Assembly: GCF_037975245.1 (NCBI RefSeq) | Contig: NC_092571.1 | Span: forward strand, 8,532,501-8,596,500 | Source of the DNA: Apostichopus japonicus | Taxonomy: Eukaryota > Echinodermata > Holothuroidea > Aspidochirotida > Stichopodidae | Length of the DNA stretch: 64,000 nucleotides | Direction: 5' to 3' | In this document: positions 1-12,000 of the stretch, in pieces | Layout of the letters: every line of letters begins with the position of its first letter | Position numbering within the stretch: the stretch's first letter is position 1 | Position numbers and translations under genes: made by a program | Notes under the pieces: model-generated | The model's input: only the letters and a program-made list of their open reading frames with translations | What the model was told of the DNA's origin: nothing | Databases searched by the model: none

Positions 1-926
1 TTCGATACCGATCAATCGAATGTGCGGTACCGAACAATCGAAAATGCGGTACAAAACAATCGAATGTGCGGTACCGATGAATCAAATGTGCGGTACCGAA
101 CAATCGAATGTGCGGTACCGATTAATCGAATGTGCGGTACCGATCAATCGAATGTGCGGTACCGATCAATCGAATGTTCGATACCGATCAATCGAATGTG
201 CGGTACAAAACAATCGAATGTGCGGTACCGATGAATCAAATGTGCGGTACCGAACAATCGAATGTGCGGTACCGATTAATCGAATGTGCGGTACCGATCA
301 ATCGAATGTGCGGTACCGATCAATCGAATGTTCGATACCGATCAATCGAATGTTCGGTACCGAACAATCGAATGTGCGGTACCGAACAATCGAATATGCG
401 GTACCGATCAATCGAATGTGCGGTACCGATCAATCGAATGTGCGGTACCGATCAATCGAATGTTCGTTACCGATCAATCGAATGTGCGGTATTGATCAAT
501 CGAATGTTCGGTACCGATCAATCGAATGTTCGGTACCGATCAATCGATTGTGCGGTACCGATCAATCGAATGTTCGGTACCGATCAATCGAATGTGCGGT
601 ACCGATCAATCGAATGTGCGGTATTGATCAATCGAATGTTCGGTACCGATCAATCGAATGTTCGGTACCGATCAATCGAATGTTCGGTACCGATCAATCG
701 AATGTTCGGTACCGATCAATAGAATGTTTGATACCGATCAATCGAATGTTCGGTACCGATCAATCGAATGTGCGGTACCGATCAATGGAATGTGCGGTAC
801 CGATCAATCGAATGTTCGATACCGATCAATCGAATGTGCGGTACCGATCAATCGAATGTGCGGTACCGAACAATCGAATTTGCGGTACCGATCAATCGAA
901 TGTGCGGTACCGATCAATCGAATGTG

Positions 927-947
927 CGGTACCGATCAACTAATGTG
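927..947 (+). repeat. 21-bp deletion unit (CAACTAATG), first example
   Basis: The junction reads GATCAACTAATGTG where the consensus has GATCAATCGAATGTG, so one base is lost and one unit is 21 bp. It recurs throughout the array, usually shortly before a 27-bp palindromic unit. Together the two total 48 bp rather than 44 bp and shift the 22-bp register. The TAA it creates ends many of the + strand open frames. In regions 3 to 5 a related unit reads GTACGGATCAACT followed by AATG or ATTG. Confidence 0.85.
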
Positions 948-965
948 CGGTACCGAACAATCGAA

Positions 966-986
966 TGTTCGGTACCGTACCGAACA
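966..986. repeat. 21-bp interrupted perfect palindrome in a 27-bp unit
   Basis: Arm TGTTCGGTAC (966-975), a single central C (976), then arm GTACCGAACA (977-986), the exact reverse complement of the first arm. It arises because the 27-bp unit carries an extra GTACC. The same form recurs throughout, for example at 1,190-1,210, 2,910-2,930, 3,552-3,572, 4,326-4,346 and 5,078-5,098. In many later units the right side is GTACCGATGAATCG, which shortens the arms to seven bases (TCGGTAC/GTACCGA). In region 1 it lies 25 bp after the start of the TAATG of a 21-bp unit. A cruciform or protein site is possible but not shown. Confidence 0.85.
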
Positions 987-1650
987 ATCGATTATGCGGT
1001 ACCGATCAATCAAATGTGCGGTACCGATCAATCGAATGTTCGGTACCGATCAATCGCATGTGCGGTACCGATCAATCGAATGTGCGGTACCGAACAATCG
1101 AATTTGCGGTACCAATCAATCGAATGTGCGGTACCGATCAATCGAATGTGCGGTACCGATCAACTAATGTGCGGTACCGAACAATCGAATGTTCGGTACC
1201 GTACCGAACAATCGAATATGCGGTACCGATCAATCGAATGTGCGGTACCGATCAATCGAATGTTCGGTACCGATCAATCGCATGTGCGGTACCGATCAAT
1301 CGAATGGGCGGTATTGATCAATCGAATGTTCGGTACCGATCAATCGAATGTGCGGTACCGATCAATCGAATGTTCGTTACCGATCAATCGAATGTGCGGT
1401 ACCGATCAATCGAATGTTCGTTACCGATCAATCGAATGTGCGGTATTGATCAATCGAATGTTCGGTACCGATCAATCGAATGTTCGGTACCGATCAATCG
1501 ATTGTGCGGTACCGATGAATCGAATGTGCGGTACCGATCAATCGAATGTTCGGTACCGATCAATCGAATGTTCGGTACCGATCAATAGAATGTTCGGTAC
1601 CGATCAATCGAATGTTCGGTACCGATCAATCGAATGTGCGGTACCGATCA

Positions 1651-1672
1651 ATCATATATGCGGTACACATCA
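1651..1672 (+). repeat. CATATATG marker unit (first of 45 seen)
   Basis: A unit with CATATATGCGG in place of CGAATGTGCGG, followed by GTACACATC in place of GTACCGATC. CATATATG is itself palindromic. I located it at 1653, 3131, 4635, 5101, 6737, 8571, 10049, 12173, 12639, 14341, 16175, 17455, 18339, 20529, 22346, 23406, 24008 (as CATATAAG), 25212, 25546, 25832, 27014, 27370, 28959, 29561, 30765, 31121, 34347, 34792, 37159, 41879, 43388, 43744, 46413, 47436, 47885, 50159, 51047, 51403, 53902, 55910, 57269, 58183, 59990, 61998 and 63357. The spacings serve as a ruler for the higher-order repeats. Confidence 0.85.
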
Positions 1673-2207
1673 ATCGAATGTTCGGTACCGATCAATCCAA
1701 TGTGCGGTACCGATTAATCGAATGTGCGGTACCGATCAATCGAATGTGCGGTACCGATCAATCGAATGTTCGATACCGATCAATCGAATGTGCGGTACCG
1801 GACAATCGAAAATGCGGTACAAAACAATCGAATGTGCGGTACCGATGAATCAAATGTGCGGTACCGAACAATCGAATGTGCGGTACCGATTAATCGAATG
1901 TGCGGTACCGATCAATCGAATGTGCGGTACCGATCAATCGAATGTTCGATACCGATCAATCGAATGTGCGGTACCGAACAATCGAATGTGCGGTACCGAA
2001 CAATCGAATATGCGGTACCGATCAATCGAATGTGCGGTACCGATCAATCGAATGTTCGGTACCGATCAATCGCATGTGCGGTACCGATCAATCGAATGTG
2101 CGGTATTGATCAATCGAATGTTCGGTACCGATCAATCGAATGTGCGGTACCGATCAATCGAATGTTCGTTACCGATCAATCGAATGTGCGGTACCGATCA
2201 ATCGAAT

Positions 2208-2603
2208 GTTCGTTACCGATCAATCGAATGTGCGGTATTGATCAATCGAATGTTCGGTACCGATCAATCGAATGTTCGGTACCGATCAATCGATTGTGCG
2301 GTACCGATCAATCGAATGTTCGGTACCGATCAATCGAATGTGCGGTACCGATCAATCGAATGTGCGGTATTGATCAATCGAATGTTCGGTACCGATCAAT
2401 CGAATGTTCGTTACCGATCAATCGAATGTGCGGTATTGATCAATCGAATGTTCGGTACCGATCAATCGAATGTTCGGTACCGATCAATCGATTGTGCGGT
2501 ACCGATCAATCGAATGTTCGGTACCGATCAATCGAATGTGCGGTACCGATCAATCGAATGTGCGGTATTGATCAATCGAATGTTCGGTACCGATCAATCG
2601 AAT
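2208..2603 (+). repeat. 198-bp (9-unit) tandem duplication in copy A
   Basis: A nine-unit block beginning GTTCGTTACCG at 2,208 recurs at 2,406 with the same order of variants (TTGATC unit, two GTTCGG units, TCGATTG unit and so on). The matching duplication is at about 9,126-9,521 in copy B. Copy C has a single block here, which explains its shorter marker spacing (1,280 bp against 1,478 bp). It is the clearest shared derived event linking A and B. Confidence 0.85.
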
Positions 2604-5600
2604 GTTCGGTACCGATCAATCGAATGTTCGGTACCGATCAATCGAATGTTCGGTACCGATCAATAGAATGTTTGATACCGATCAATCGAATGTTCGGTAC
2701 CGATCAATCGAATGTGCGGTACCGATCAATCGAATGTGCGGTACCGATCAATCGAATGTTCGATACCGATCAATCGAATGTGCGGTACCGAACAATCGAA
2801 TGTGCGGTACCGAACAATCGAATTTGCGGTACCGATCAATCGAATGTGCGGTACCGATCAATCGAATGTGCGGTACCGATCAACTAATGTGCGGTACCGA
2901 ACAATCGAATGTTCGGTACCGTACCGAACAATCGAATATGCGGTACCGATCAATCAAATGTGCGGTACCGATCAATCGAATGTTCGGTACCGATCAATCG
3001 CATGTGCGCTACCGATCAATCGAATGTGCGGTATTGATCAATCGAATGTTCGGTACCGATCAATAGAATGTTCGGTACCGATCAATCGAATGTTCGGTAC
3101 CGATCAATCGAATGTGCGGTACCGATCAATCATATATGCGGTACACATCAATCGAATGTTCGGTACCGATCAATCCAATGTGCGGTACCGATTAATCGAA
3201 TGTGCGGTACCGATCAATCGAATGTTCGATACCGATCAATCGAATGTGCGGTACCGGACAATCGAAAATGCGGTACAAAACAATCGAATGTGCGGTACCG
3301 ATGAATCAAATGTGCGGTACCGAACAATCGAATGTGCGGTACCGATTAATCGAATGTGCGGTACCGATCAATCGAATGTGCGGTACCGATCAATCGAATG
3401 TTCGATACCGATCAATCGAATGTGCGGTACCGAACAATCGAATGTGCGGTACCGAACAATCGAATATGCGGTACCGATCAATCGAATGTGCGGTACCGAG
3501 CAATCGAATGTGCGGTACCGATCAACTAATGTGCGATACCGAACAATCGAATGTTCGGTACCGTACCGAACAATCGAATATGCGGTACCGATCAATCGAA
3601 TGTGCGGTACCGATCAATCGAATGTTCGGTACCGATCAATCGCATGTGCGGTACCGATCAATCGAATGTGCGGTATTGATCAATCGAATGTTCGGTACCG
3701 ATCAATCGAATGTGCGGTACCGATCAATCGAATGTTCGTTACCGATCAATCGAATGTGCGGTACCGATCAATCGAATGTTCGTTACCGATCAATCGAATG
3801 TGCGGTATTGATCAATCGAATGTTCGGTACCGATCAATCGAATGTTCGGTACCGATCAATCGATTGTGCGGTACCGATCAATCGAATGTTCGGTACCGAT
3901 CAATCGAATGTGCGGTACCGATCAATCGAATGTGCGGTATTGATCAATCGAATGTTCGGTACCGATCAATCGAATGTTCGGTACCGATCAATCGAATGTT
4001 CGGTACCGATCAATCGAATGTTCGGTACCGATCAATCGAATGTTCGGTACCGATCAATCGAATGTGCGGTACCGATGAATCAAATGTGCGGTACCGAACA
4101 ATCGAATGTGCGGTACCGATTAATCGAATGTGCGGTACCGATCAATCGAATGTGCGGTACCGATCAATCGAATGTTCGATACCGATCAATCGAATGTGCG
4201 GTACCGAACAATCGAATGTGCGGTACCGAACAATCGAATATGCGGTACCGATCAATCGAATGTGCGGTACCGATCAATCGAATGTGCGGTACCGATCAAC
4301 TAATGTGCGATACCGAACAATCGAATGTTCGGTACCGTACCGAACAATCGAATATGCGGTACCGATCAATCGAATGTGCGGTACCGATCAATCGAATGTT
4401 CGGTACCGATCAATCGCATGTGCGGTACCGATCAATCGAATGTGCGGTATTGATCAATCGAATGTTCGGTACCGATCAATCGATTGTGCGGTACCGATCA
4501 ATCGAATGTTCGGTACCGATCAATCGAATGTTCGGTACCGATCAATCGAATGTTCGGTACCGATCAATAGAATGTTCGGTACCGATCAATCGAATGTTCG
4601 GTACCGATCAATCGAATGTGCGGTACCGATCAATCATATATGCGGTACACATCAATCGAATGTTCGGTACCGATCAATCCAATGTGCGGTACCGATTAAT
4701 CGAATGTGCGGTACCGATCAATCGAATGTGCGGTACCGATCAATCGAATGTTCGATACCGATCAATCGAATGTGCGGTACCGGACAATCGAAAATGCGGT
4801 ACAAAACAATCGAATGTGCGGTACCGATGAATCAAATGTGTGGTACCGAACAATCGAATGTGCGGTACCGATTAATCGAATGTGCGGTACCGATCAATCG
4901 AATGTGCGGTACCGATCAATCGAATGTTCGATACCGATCAATCGAATGTGCGGTACCGAACAATCGAATGTGCGGTACCGAACAATCGAATATGCGGTAC
5001 CGATCAATCGAATGTGCGGTACCGATCAATCGAATGTGCGGTACCGATCAACTAATGTGCGATACCGAACAATCGAATGTTCGGTACCGTACCGAACAAT
5101 CATATATGCGGTACACATCAATCGAATGTTCGGTACCGATCAATCCAATGTGCGGTACCGATTAATCGAATGTGCGGTACCGATCAATCGAATTTGCGGT
5201 ACCGATCAATCGAATGTTCGATACCGATTAATCGAATGTGCGGTACCGGACAATCGAAAATGCGGTACAAAACAATCGAATGTGCGGTACCGATGAATCA
5301 AATGTGCGGTACCGAACAATCGAATGTTCGGTACCGATCAATCGAATGTTCGGTACCGATCAATAGAATGTTTGATACCGATCAATCGAATGTTCGGTAC
5401 CGATCAATCGAATATGCGGTACCGATGAATCGAATGTGCGGTACCGATCAATCGAATGTTCGATACCGATCAATCGAATGTGCGGTACCGAACAATCGAA
5501 TGTGCGGTACCGAACAATCGAATTTGCTGTACCGATCAATCGAATTTGCGGTACCGATCAATCGAATGTGCGGTACCGATCAACTAATGTGCGGTACCGA

Positions 5601-8600
5601 ACAATCGAATGTTCGGTACCGTACCGAACAATCGAATATGCGGTACCGATCAATCAAATGTGCGGTACCGATCAATCGAATGTTCGGTACCGATCAATCG
5701 CATGTGCGGTACCGATCAATCGAATGGGCGGTATTGATCAATCGAATGTTCGGTACCGATCAATCGAATGTGCGGTACCGATCAATCGAATGTTCGTTAC
5801 CGATCAATCGAATGTGCGGTACCGATCAATCGAATGTTCGTTACCGATCAATCGAATGTGCGGTATTGATCAATCGAATGTTCGGTACCGATCAATCGAA
5901 TGTGCGGTACCGATCAATCGAATGTTCGTTACCGATCAATCGAATGTGCGTTACCGATCAATCGAATGTTCGTTACCGATCAATCGAATGTGCGGTACCG
6001 ATCAATCGAATGTTCGGTACCGATCAATCGAATGTTCGGTACCGAACAATCGAATGTGCGGTACCGATCAATCGAATGTGCGGAACCGATCAATCGAATG
6101 TTCGGTACCGTACCGATGAATCGAATGTGCGGTACCGATCAATCGAATGTGCGGTACCGATCAACTAATGTGCGATACCGAACAATCGAATGTGCGGTAC
6201 CGAACAATCGAATGTGCGGTACCGAACAATCGAATGTGCGGTACCGATCAATCGAATGTGCGGTACCGATCAATCGAATGTTCGATACCGATCAATCGAA
6301 TGTGCGGTACCGAACAATCGAATGTGCGGTACCGAACAATCGAATGTGCGGTACTGAACAATCGAATGTGCGGTACCGATCAATCGAATGTTCGGTACCG
6401 ATCAATCGCATGTGCGGTACCGATCAATCGAATGTGCGGTATTGATCAATCGAATGTTCGGTACCGATCAATCGAATGTGCGGTACCGATCAATCGAATG
6501 TTCGTTACCGATCAATCGAATGTGCGGTACCGATCAATCGAATGTTCGTTACCGATCAATCGAATGTGCGGTATTGATCAATCGAATGTTCGGTACCGAT
6601 CAATCGAATGTGCGGTACCGATCAATCGAATGTGCGGTATTGATCAATCGAATGTTCGGTACCGATCAATAGAATGTTCGGTACCGATCAATCGAATGTT
6701 CGGTACCGATCAATCGAATGTGCGGTACCGATCAATCATATATGCGGTACACATCAATCGAATGTTCGGTACCGATCAATCCAATGTGCGGTACCGATTA
6801 ATCGAATGTGCGGTACCGATCAATCGAATGTGCGGTACCGATCAATCGAATGTTCGATACCGATTAATCGAATGTGCGGTACCGATCAATCGAATGAGCG
6901 GTACCGATCAATCGAATGTTCGATACCGATCAATCGAATGTGCGGTACCGAACAATCGAAAATGCGGTACAAAACAATCGAATGTGCGGTACCGATGAAT
7001 CAAATGTGCGGTACCGAACAATCGAATGTGCGGTACCGATTAATCGAATGTGCGGTACCGATCAATCGAATGTGCGGTACCGATCAATCGAATGTTCGAT
7101 ACCGATCAATCGAATGTGCGGTACAAAACAATCGAATGTGCGGTACCGATGAATCAAATGTGCGGTACCGAACAATCGAATGTGCGGTACCGATTAATCG
7201 AATGTGCGGTACCGATCAATCGAATGTGCGGTACCGATCAATCGAATGTTCGATACCGATCAATCGAATGTTCGGTACCGAACAATCGAATGTGCGGTAC
7301 CGAACAATCGAATATGCGGTACCGATCAATCGAATGTGCGGTACCGATCAATCGAATGTGCGGTACCGATCAATCGAATGTTCGTTACCGATCAATCGAA
7401 TGTGCGGTATTGATCAATCGAATGTTCGGTACCGATCAATCGAATGTTCGGTACCGATCAATCGATTGTGCGGTACCGATCAATCGAATGTTCGGTACCG
7501 ATCAATCGAATGTGCGGTACCGATCAATCGAATGTGCGGTATTGATCAATCGAATGTTCGGTACCGATCAATCGAATGTTCGGTACCGATCAATCGAATG
7601 TTCGGTACCGATCAATCGAATGTTCGGTACCGATCAATAGAATGTTTGATACCGATCAATCGAATGTTCGGTACCGATCAATCGAATGTGCGGTACCGAT
7701 CAATGGAATGTGCGGTACCGATCAATCGAATGTTCGATACCGATCAATCGAATGTGCGGTACCGATCAATCGAATGTGCGGTACCGAACAATCGAATTTG
7801 CGGTACCGATCAATCGAATGTGCGGTACCGATCAATCGAATGTGCGGTACCGATCAACTAATGTGCGGTACCGAACAATCGAATGTTCGGTACCGTACCG
7901 AACAATCGATTATGCGGTACCGATCAATCAAATGTGCGGTACCGATCAATCGAATGTTCGGTACCGATCAATCGCATGTGCGGTACCGATCAATCGAATG
8001 TGCGGTACCGAACAATCGAATTTGCGGTACCAATCAATCGAATGTGCGGTACCGATCAATCGAATGTGCGGTACCGATCAACTAATGTGCGGTACCGAAC
8101 AATCGAATGTTCGGTACCGTACCGAACAATCGAATATGCGGTACCGATCAATCGAATGTGCGGTACCGATCAATCGAATGTTCGGTACCGATCAATCGCA
8201 TGTGCGGTACCGATCAATCGAATGGGCGGTATTGATCAATCGAATGTTCGGTACCGATCAATCGAATGTGCGGTACCGATCAATCGAATGTTCGTTACCG
8301 ATCAATCGAATGTGCGGTACCGATCAATCGAATGTTCGTTACCGATCAATCGAATGTGCGGTATTGATCAATCGAATGTTCGGTACCGATCAATCGAATG
8401 TTCGGTACCGATCAATCGATTGTGCGGTACCGATGAATCGAATGTGCGGTACCGATCAATCGAATGTTCGGTACCGATCAATCGAATGTTCGGTACCGAT
8501 CAATAGAATGTTCGGTACCGATCAATCGAATGTTCGGTACCGATCAATCGAATGTGCGGTACCGATCAATCATATATGCGGTACACATCAATCGAATGTT

Positions 8601-9125
8601 CGGTACCGATCAATCCAATGTGCGGTACCGATTAATCGAATGTGCGGTACCGATCAATCGAATGTGCGGTACCGATCAATCGAATGTTCGATACCGATCA
8701 ATCGAATGTGCGGTACCGGACAATCGAAAATGCGGTACAAAACAATCGAATGTGCGGTACCGATGAATCAAATGTGCGGTACCGAACAATCGAATGTGCG
8801 GTACCGATTAATCGAATGTGCGGTACCGATCAATCGAATGTGCGGTACCGATCAATCGAATGTTCGATACCGATCAATCGAATGTGCGGTACCGAACAAT
8901 CGAATGTGCGGTACCGAACAATCGAATATGCGGTACCGATCAATCGAATGTGCGGTACCGATCAATCGAATGTTCGGTACCGATCAATCGCATGTGCGGT
9001 ACCGATCAATCGAATGTGCGGTATTGATCAATCGAATGTTCGGTACCGATCAATCGAATGTGCGGTACCGATCAATCGAATGTTCGTTACCGATCAATCG
9101 AATGTGCGGTACCGATCAATCGAAT

Positions 9126-9521
9126 GTTCGTTACCGATCAATCGAATGTGCGGTATTGATCAATCGAATGTTCGGTACCGATCAATCGAATGTTCGGTAC
9201 CGATCAATCGATTGTGCGGTACCGATCAATCGAATGTTCGGTACCGATCAATCGAATGTGCGGTACCGATCAATCGAATGTGCGGTATTGATCAATCGAA
9301 TGTTCGGTACCGATCAATCGAATGTTCGTTACCGATCAATCGAATGTGCGGTATTGATCAATCGAATGTTCGGTACCGATCAATCGAATGTTCGGTACCG
9401 ATCAATCGATTGTGCGGTACCGATCAATCGAATGTTCGGTACCGATCAATCGAATGTGCGGTACCGATCAATCGAATGTGCGGTATTGATCAATCGAATG
9501 TTCGGTACCGATCAATCGAAT
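9126..9521 (+). repeat. 198-bp (9-unit) tandem duplication in copy B
   Basis: Same duplication as at 2,208-2,603, displaced by exactly 6,918 bp. No difference was noticed between the two. Confidence 0.85.
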
Positions 9522-11380
9522 GTTCGGTACCGATCAATCGAATGTTCGGTACCGATCAATCGAATGTTCGGTACCGATCAATAGAATGTTTGATACCGAT
9601 CAATCGAATGTTCGGTACCGATCAATCGAATGTGCGGTACCGATCAATCGAATGTGCGGTACCGATCAATCGAATGTTCGATACCGATCAATCGAATGTG
9701 CGGTACCGAACAATCGAATGTGCGGTACCGAACAATCGAATTTGCGGTACCGATCAATCGAATGTGCGGTACCGATCAATCGAATGTGCGGTACCGATCA
9801 ACTAATGTGCGGTACCGAACAATCGAATGTTCGGTACCGTACCGAACAATCGAATATGCGGTACCGATCAATCAAATGTGCGGTACCGATCAATCGAATG
9901 TTCGGTACCGATCAATCGCATGTGCGCTACCGATCAATCGAATGTGCGGTATTGATCAATCGAATGTTCGGTACCGATCAATAGAATGTTCGGTACCGAT
10001 CAATCGAATGTTCGGTACCGATCAATCGAATGTGCGGTACCGATCAATCATATATGCGGTACACATCAATCGAATGTTCGGTACCGATCAATCCAATGTG
10101 CGGTACCGATTAATCGAATGTGCGGTACCGATCAATCGAATGTTCGATACCGATCAATCGAATGTGCGGTACCGGACAATCGAAAATGCGGTACAAAACA
10201 ATCGAATGTGCGGTACCGATGAATCAAATGTGCGGTACCGAACAATCGAATGTGCGGTACCGATTAATCGAATGTGCGGTACCGATCAATCGAATGTGCG
10301 GTACCGATCAATCGAATGTTCGATACCGATCAATCGAATGTGCGGTACCGAACAATCGAATGTGCGGTACCGAACAATCGAATATGCGGTACCGATCAAT
10401 CGAATGTGCGGTACCGAGCAATCGAATGTGCGGTACCGATCAACTAATGTGCGATACCGAACAATCGAATGTTCGGTACCGTACCGAACAATCGAATATG
10501 CGGTACCGATCAATCGAATGTGCGGTACCGATCAATCGAATGTTCGGTACCGATCAATCGCATGTGCGGTACCGATCAATCGAATGTGCGGTATTGATCA
10601 ATCGAATGTTCGGTACCGATCAATCGAATGTGCGGTACCGATCAATCGAATGTTCGTTACCGATCAATCGAATGTGCGGTACCGATCAATCGAATGTTCG
10701 TTACCGATCAATCGAATGTGCGGTATTGATCAATCGAATGTTCGGTACCGATCAATCGAATGTTCGGTACCGATCAATCGATTGTGCGGTACCGATCAAT
10801 CGAATGTTCGGTACCGATCAATCGAATGTGCGGTACCGATCAATCGAATGTGCGGTATTGATCAATCGAATGTTCGGTACCGATCAATCGAATGTTCGGT
10901 ACCGATCAATCGAATGTTCGGTACCGATCAATCGAATGTTCGGTACCGATCAATCGAATGTTCGGTACCGATCAATCGAATGTGCGGTACCGATGAATCA
11001 AATGTGCGGTACCGAACAATCGAATGTGCGGTACCGATTAATCGAATGTGCGGTACCGATCAATCGAATGTGCGGTACCGATCAATCGAATGTTCGATAC
11101 CGATCAATCGAATGTGCGGTACCGAACAATCGAATGTGCGGTACCGAACAATCGAATATGCGGTACCGATCAATCGAATGTGCGGTACCGATCAATCGAA
11201 TGTGCGGTACCGATCAACTAATGTGCGATACCGAACAATCGAATGTTCGGTACCGTACCGAACAATCGAATATGCGGTACCGATCAATCGAATGTGCGGT
11301 ACCGATCAATCGAATGTTCGGTACCGATCAATCGCATGTGCGGTACCGATCAATCGAATGTGCGGTATTGATCAATCGAA

Positions 11381-12000
11381 TGTTCGGTACCGATCAATCG
11401 AATGTGCGGTACCGATCAATCGAATGTTCGTTACCGATCAATCGAATGTGCGGTACCGATCAATAGAATGTTTGATACCGATCAATCGAATGTTCGGTAC
11501 CGATCAATCGAATGTGCGGTACCGATCAATCGAATGTGCGGTACCGATCAATCGAATGTTCGATACCGATCAATCGAATGTGCGGTACCGATCAATCGAA
11601 TGTGCGGTACCGAACAATCGAATTTGCGGTACCAATCAATCGAATGTGCGGTACCGATCAATCGAATGTGCGGTACCGATCAACTAATGTGCGGTACCGA
11701 ACAATCGAATGTTCGGTACCGTACCGAACAATCGAATATGCGGTACCGATCAATCAAATGTGCGGTACCGATCAATCGAATGTTCGGTACCGATCAATCG
11801 CATGTGCGGTACCGATCAATCGAATGGGCGGTATTGATCAATCGAATGTTCGGTACCGATCAATCGAATGTGCGGTACCGATCAATCGAATGTTCGTTAC
11901 CGATCAATCGAATGTGCGGTACCGATCAATCGAATGTTCGTTACCGATCAATCGAATGTGCGGTATTGATCAATCGAATGTTCGGTACCGATCAATCGAA
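11381..12000 (+). repeat. 620-bp block present in copy B but absent from copy A
   Basis: To the left, copy B aligns with copy A at offset 6,918; to the right of about 12,001 it aligns at offset 7,538. The extra 620 bp equals 26 regular 22-bp units plus one 21-bp and one 27-bp unit. The block contains the AATAGAATGTTTGATACC unit, an ACCAATCAATCG unit near 11,632, the 21-bp plus 27-bp palindromic pair, and the GGGCGGTATTG unit near 11,825. It therefore resembles a mosaic of sequences such as 719-1,330. Expansion by unequal exchange or conversion within the array is the likely origin. The edges are uncertain by about one unit. Confidence 0.75.

Larger units (their letters stand above)
1..6918 (+). 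repeat. Higher-order repeat, region 1, copy A (6,918 bp)
   Basis: The order of variant units from position 1 recurs from position 6,919, so the local repeat length is 6,918 bp. The phase is set by the window edge and is arbitrary. Markers inside this copy include units with TACAAAACAATCG (near 50, 206, 1,816, 3,275, 4,800 and 5,268), five CATATATG units (1,653, 3,131, 4,635, 5,101 and 6,737), and CAATCCAATG units just after each CATATATG unit. Through about position 4,480 I noticed no difference from copy B apart from the window edge. From about 5,400 to the end there are scattered substitutions and a 66-bp length difference. Confidence 0.9.

Noticed and set aside
966-986. Palindrome as a transcription terminator or transposon end
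   Set aside because: No T-run follows the dyad, no target-site duplication or enclosed element is present, and it is simply an internal GTACC expansion of a unit.
1653-1660. CATATATG as a TATA-like promoter element
   Set aside because: It is a substitution variant of the basic unit that recurs at HOR spacing, and no transcription unit follows it.
3368-3595. - strand open frame of 75 codons (also near 10,286 and 17,692)
   Set aside because: The - strand is normally closed by TGA in each unit; this stretch is open only because several CCGAAC and CAACTAATG variants cluster. It recurs solely with the HOR.
2712-5165. Longest open frame (817 codons, + strand) as a repetitive protein gene
   Set aside because: It is a frame through satellite units. 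Equal frames exist in the other two + frames with the same peptide cycle, similar frames start and stop all along the array at variant stops, and there is no unique N- or C-terminal domain, promoter or splice evidence.
7686-9584. 632-codon open frame, repeated from 768-2666
   Set aside because: The identical frame in copy A reflects HOR duplication, not gene conservation; the corresponding frame in copy C is shortened by the missing nine units without consequence.
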